From: Devosia ginsengisoli
GTDB taxonomy: Bacteria; Pseudomonadota; Alphaproteobacteria; Rhizobiales; Devosiaceae
DNA: 64,000 nt
Assembly: GCF_007859655.1 (NCBI RefSeq)
Contig: NZ_CP042304.1
Span: 4,156,501-4,220,500 of the forward strand
Reading direction: 5' to 3'
Shown here: positions 61,966 through 64,000 of the stretch, piece by piece
Position numbering within the stretch: position 1 is the first letter of the stretch
Layout of the letters: every line of letters starts with the position of its first letter
The notes under the pieces: model-generated
Told to the model about the DNA's origin: nothing
The model's database searches: none
What the model saw: only the letters and a program-made list of their open reading frames with translations
Program-made: the position numbers and the translations under genes

Positions 61966-63978
61966 TCACTCCGCCGCCCAGTTCCCATACATAATCGGCA
62001 TAGTGCCCACGAGCGACTTGAACCGGTTCCAGCTCTTGCGCTCGGGCAGGGTCCAGCCCGCCTCGGCCACGGCCGAAAGCCGCGGAAACACCAGCCGGTC
62101 GAAAATGGCGCGGTCGGTCATGCTCTCGCTCCAGATACAGGCCTGAACGCCCAGCAGATGCTTGAGCCCCTGTTCCGACATGCCTTCACGGCTTTCGAAC
62201 TCATAGGTTTCCTGCGGCCCCGACCAGCCGGCCCAGCCGGCGCCCGGCTCGGCCCAGGCCACGCCATTGGCCATGTCGAGATAATAGCGCTGCCCGGGCG
62301 ACACCACGATGTCATAGCCCCGTTCCGCCAGTTCGGCATTGATCTCCACATTGCGCCAGCCGATGACGAAGGCCTTGTCCTTGTCGACGGCATCGCCATG
62401 CGCGGCCTCTTCCCATCCACCGGTTATAGCGCCCTTCTTCTTGATGATCTCATGCACCCGGCGAATAAACGCCGCCTGGATCAGCGCCGTGGGCGAGCCC
62501 TCGATCTCGTCGGCCCCGCCATGATTGCCGAGCTGGTTGAACTGCCGCTCATGCTTCTTGCGCATCTCGCTGCCGCCGAGCTTTTCGATCATGTCGAGCG
62601 CCAGCGGCGACCCCGACCAGGCGGCCAGCGGCACCTCGTCGGCCCCCAGATGGAATATCCCCGCCGGGAACAGCTCCAGCACCTCGTCGACCACCTTTTC
62701 GACAAAGGCATAGACCGGCTCATGCGCCGGATTCAGGCTGTTATTGGGAAAGCCCTGCACCGACTGGTATTCGCCGGTCTCGTTGGGGTCGCGCAATTCC
62801 GGCAGCGCCTGCAGCGCGGCATAGAAGTGACCCGGCATGTCGATTTCGGGGATGACCGAGATGGCGAGGCTGTCGGCCAGGGCCACGATTTCGCGGATGA
62901 CCGCCTTGGAATAATAGCCGCCCGTCGGATGCGGCCCCGACCCCAGCAGTGGCGGCAGCGCCTTGCCATGGCCGCGCCAGGCGCCGATTTCGGTGAGCTG
63001 CGGATAGGCGGATATCTCGACGCGCCACGCTTCGTCTTCGCTCAGGTGCCAGTGGAACTTGTTGAGCTTGTTCCACGCCATCAACTGGATCAGCCGGCTG
63101 ACTTCCGCGCCCGAATAGAACTGGCGCGCCACATCGAGATGGCAGCCGCGATAGGCAAAGCCCGGCTCGTCCGCAATCACGCCGCCGGTCGGAAAGACGA
63201 AAGTCTGCGGATACTGCCTGGCCCCGCGCAGGATATGCCCCAGCGTCACCAGCCCATAGAACATGCCCTGCCGCGTGCTGGCTTCCACGCTGGCGCCGTT
63301 TTCCGCAAAGCTCAACTCATAGGCCTCCGCGCCCAGCCCAGCCTTGTGCCGAATGGCCACCGGCATGCCCGCTTCCGAGGCCGGGCGCACCAGCCCTTCC
63401 ACCGCAAAAAGGTCCGCGACGAGCCCTGCAAAACCCGCCGCCGCCTTGCCGGCCTCGCTGCCCTCGGGCTTCAGGTCGAGACCCGGAGGCGCCGTGCGAG
63501 CCCCCGTAGTGGCCACCGATTTCGGCCAGGGAATGATCGAAACCGCCACCGGCGCCTTGGCCGGCACCGGGAATTTCGCCGCGCCCTTGAGCAGTGGCGA
63601 ATTGTGCCCCTTGGCCTGAGTGGGCGCCGTCGCCAGCGTCACGATCGTGCCGTCACCCAGCGCCACATAGCCGCTATTGGCCCCGTCGCTCCAATGCCGC
63701 AAACCATAGGACAGCCCGCGCGCGGTGGATTTCCAGGTCTGCCCCGGCTCCAGCACGAAACCATCGGGCGGCGCGATCAGCGTGTGGTTGGACAGGCGCT
63801 TGACCAGCTTGCCATTCTCCAGCGTCGCATGCGGATCGATGCGCGCCGGCCCCGAAAAGCCGAGCTGGAAATTGCTGACCGGCGCATCGCCGGTATTGGT
63901 CAGCTCGATCCCATAACCGAGCGGTTCGCCATCCTTGGCGGGGGTCCAGGTGGTGACGAGGGAAAAGGCGATGGTCAT
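61966..63978 (-). CDS. Beta-N-acetylhexosaminidase, GH20 family
   Basis: 670 residues, no signal peptide, so probably cytoplasmic. Removes terminal GlcNAc or GalNAc from oligosaccharides. A C-terminal-type immunoglobulin-like domain comes first (about 1-120), then a GH20b-like domain (145-265), then the catalytic barrel from YRGCHLDVARQFYS. Catalytic Asp447-Glu448 in FHLGADEVP matches the HxGGDE motif of GH20. NKFHWHLSEDEAWR and IPEIDMPGHFYA are standard. Ends TMPIMYGNW. ATG 63978 lies 22 bases from the window edge; upstream genes are not visible. Confidence 0.93.
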   Translation of the reverse strand: MTIAFSLVTTWTPAKDGEPLGYGIELTNTGDAPVSNFQLGFSGPARIDPHATLENGKLVKRLSNHTLIAPPDGFVLEPGQTWKSTARGLSYGLRHWSDGANSGYVALGDGTIVTLATAPTQAKGHNSPLLKGAAKFPVPAKAPVAVSIIPWPKSVATTGARTAPPGLDLKPEGSEAGKAAAGFAGLVADLFAVEGLVRPASEAGMPVAIRHKAGLGAEAYELSFAENGASVEASTRQGMFYGLVTLGHILRGARQYPQTFVFPTGGVIADEPGFAYRGCHLDVARQFYSGAEVSRLIQLMAWNKLNKFHWHLSEDEAWRVEISAYPQLTEIGAWRGHGKALPPLLGSGPHPTGGYYSKAVIREIVALADSLAISVIPEIDMPGHFYAALQALPELRDPNETGEYQSVQGFPNNSLNPAHEPVYAFVEKVVDEVLELFPAGIFHLGADEVPLAAWSGSPLALDMIEKLGGSEMRKKHERQFNQLGNHGGADEIEGSPTALIQAAFIRRVHEIIKKKGAITGGWEEAAHGDAVDKDKAFVIGWRNVEINAELAERGYDIVVSPGQRYYLDMANGVAWAEPGAGWAGWSGPQETYEFESREGMSEQGLKHLLGVQACIWSESMTDRAIFDRLVFPRLSAVAEAGWTLPERKSWNRFKSLVGTMPIMYGNWAAE

Positions 63979-64000
63979 GGGAAAACTCGTTGTGAATTTG

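Overview
The window is GC-rich and tightly packed. Coupled ATGA/TGATG gene junctions, many ABC importers for sugars, metallophores and aromatics, CTTT-type weak terminators, and GTCATTCCCGC-type and CCCTCCCC-type palindromic intergenic repeats suggest an alphaproteobacterium of the Hyphomicrobiales, most like a Devosia-type soil or plant heterotroph. This is inference from gene content and style; there is no rRNA marker. I saw no rRNA, tRNA, CRISPR array, insertion sequence or prophage gene.

Layout. 0-5 kb: end of a peptide-type permease gene, two class III CoA-transferases, a CitE-like lyase and two MaoC hydratases (a CoA-linked organic acid pathway). 5-14.7 kb: a carbohydrate ABC importer with cupin, SDR dehydrogenase, two proteins of unknown function, a LacI regulator, a binding protein and a GMC oxidoreductase. 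15.3-28.9 kb: the most interesting region. It holds a Tat-type Rieske protein directly upstream of a PQQ dehydrogenase with the Glu-Asn-Asp-x-Asp metal site typical of lanthanide-dependent enzymes, periplasmic beta-propellers, a catalytically degenerate PQQ-propeller paralogue, a pentapeptide-repeat protein, a NitT/TauT-type importer, and a second ABC system of the type that accompanies PQQ alcohol dehydrogenases (PedABC/Lut-like, associated with rare-earth use). 28.9-33.8 kb: a siderophore-type ABC importer with two binding proteins. 33.8-41.5 kb: a second LacI-controlled sugar importer with a FAD oxidoreductase and a TIM-barrel-like protein. 41.5-46.2 kb: FdhD, an FdhF/YdeP-type molybdoenzyme and a COG4529-type FAD/NAD(P) protein. 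46.3-61.8 kb: aromatic catabolism, with pobA/pobR, pcaIJF, a Liv-type importer, a MetE-like methyltransferase, MetF-like reductase, extradiol dioxygenase, PurU and a DUF1932-type dehydrogenase. 62-64 kb: a GH20 hexosaminidase.

How the parts fit. The 15-29 kb block looks like a self-contained periplasmic oxidation module: dehydrogenase, candidate electron acceptor (Rieske instead of cytochrome c), metal or cofactor uptake, and accessory propellers. The 46-62 kb block looks like funnelling of 4-hydroxybenzoate or methoxylated aromatics into the beta-ketoadipate and meta-cleavage routes, with methyl groups passed to tetrahydrofolate and released as formate; the formate could feed the molybdoenzyme at 42-45 kb.

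Caution. Eight otherwise well-conserved genes carry a single-base frameshift, at least four of them in short homopolymers. Uncorrected sequencing indels are the likeliest cause. These genes are listed as pseudogenes only in the sense that the given sequence does not encode them in one frame.
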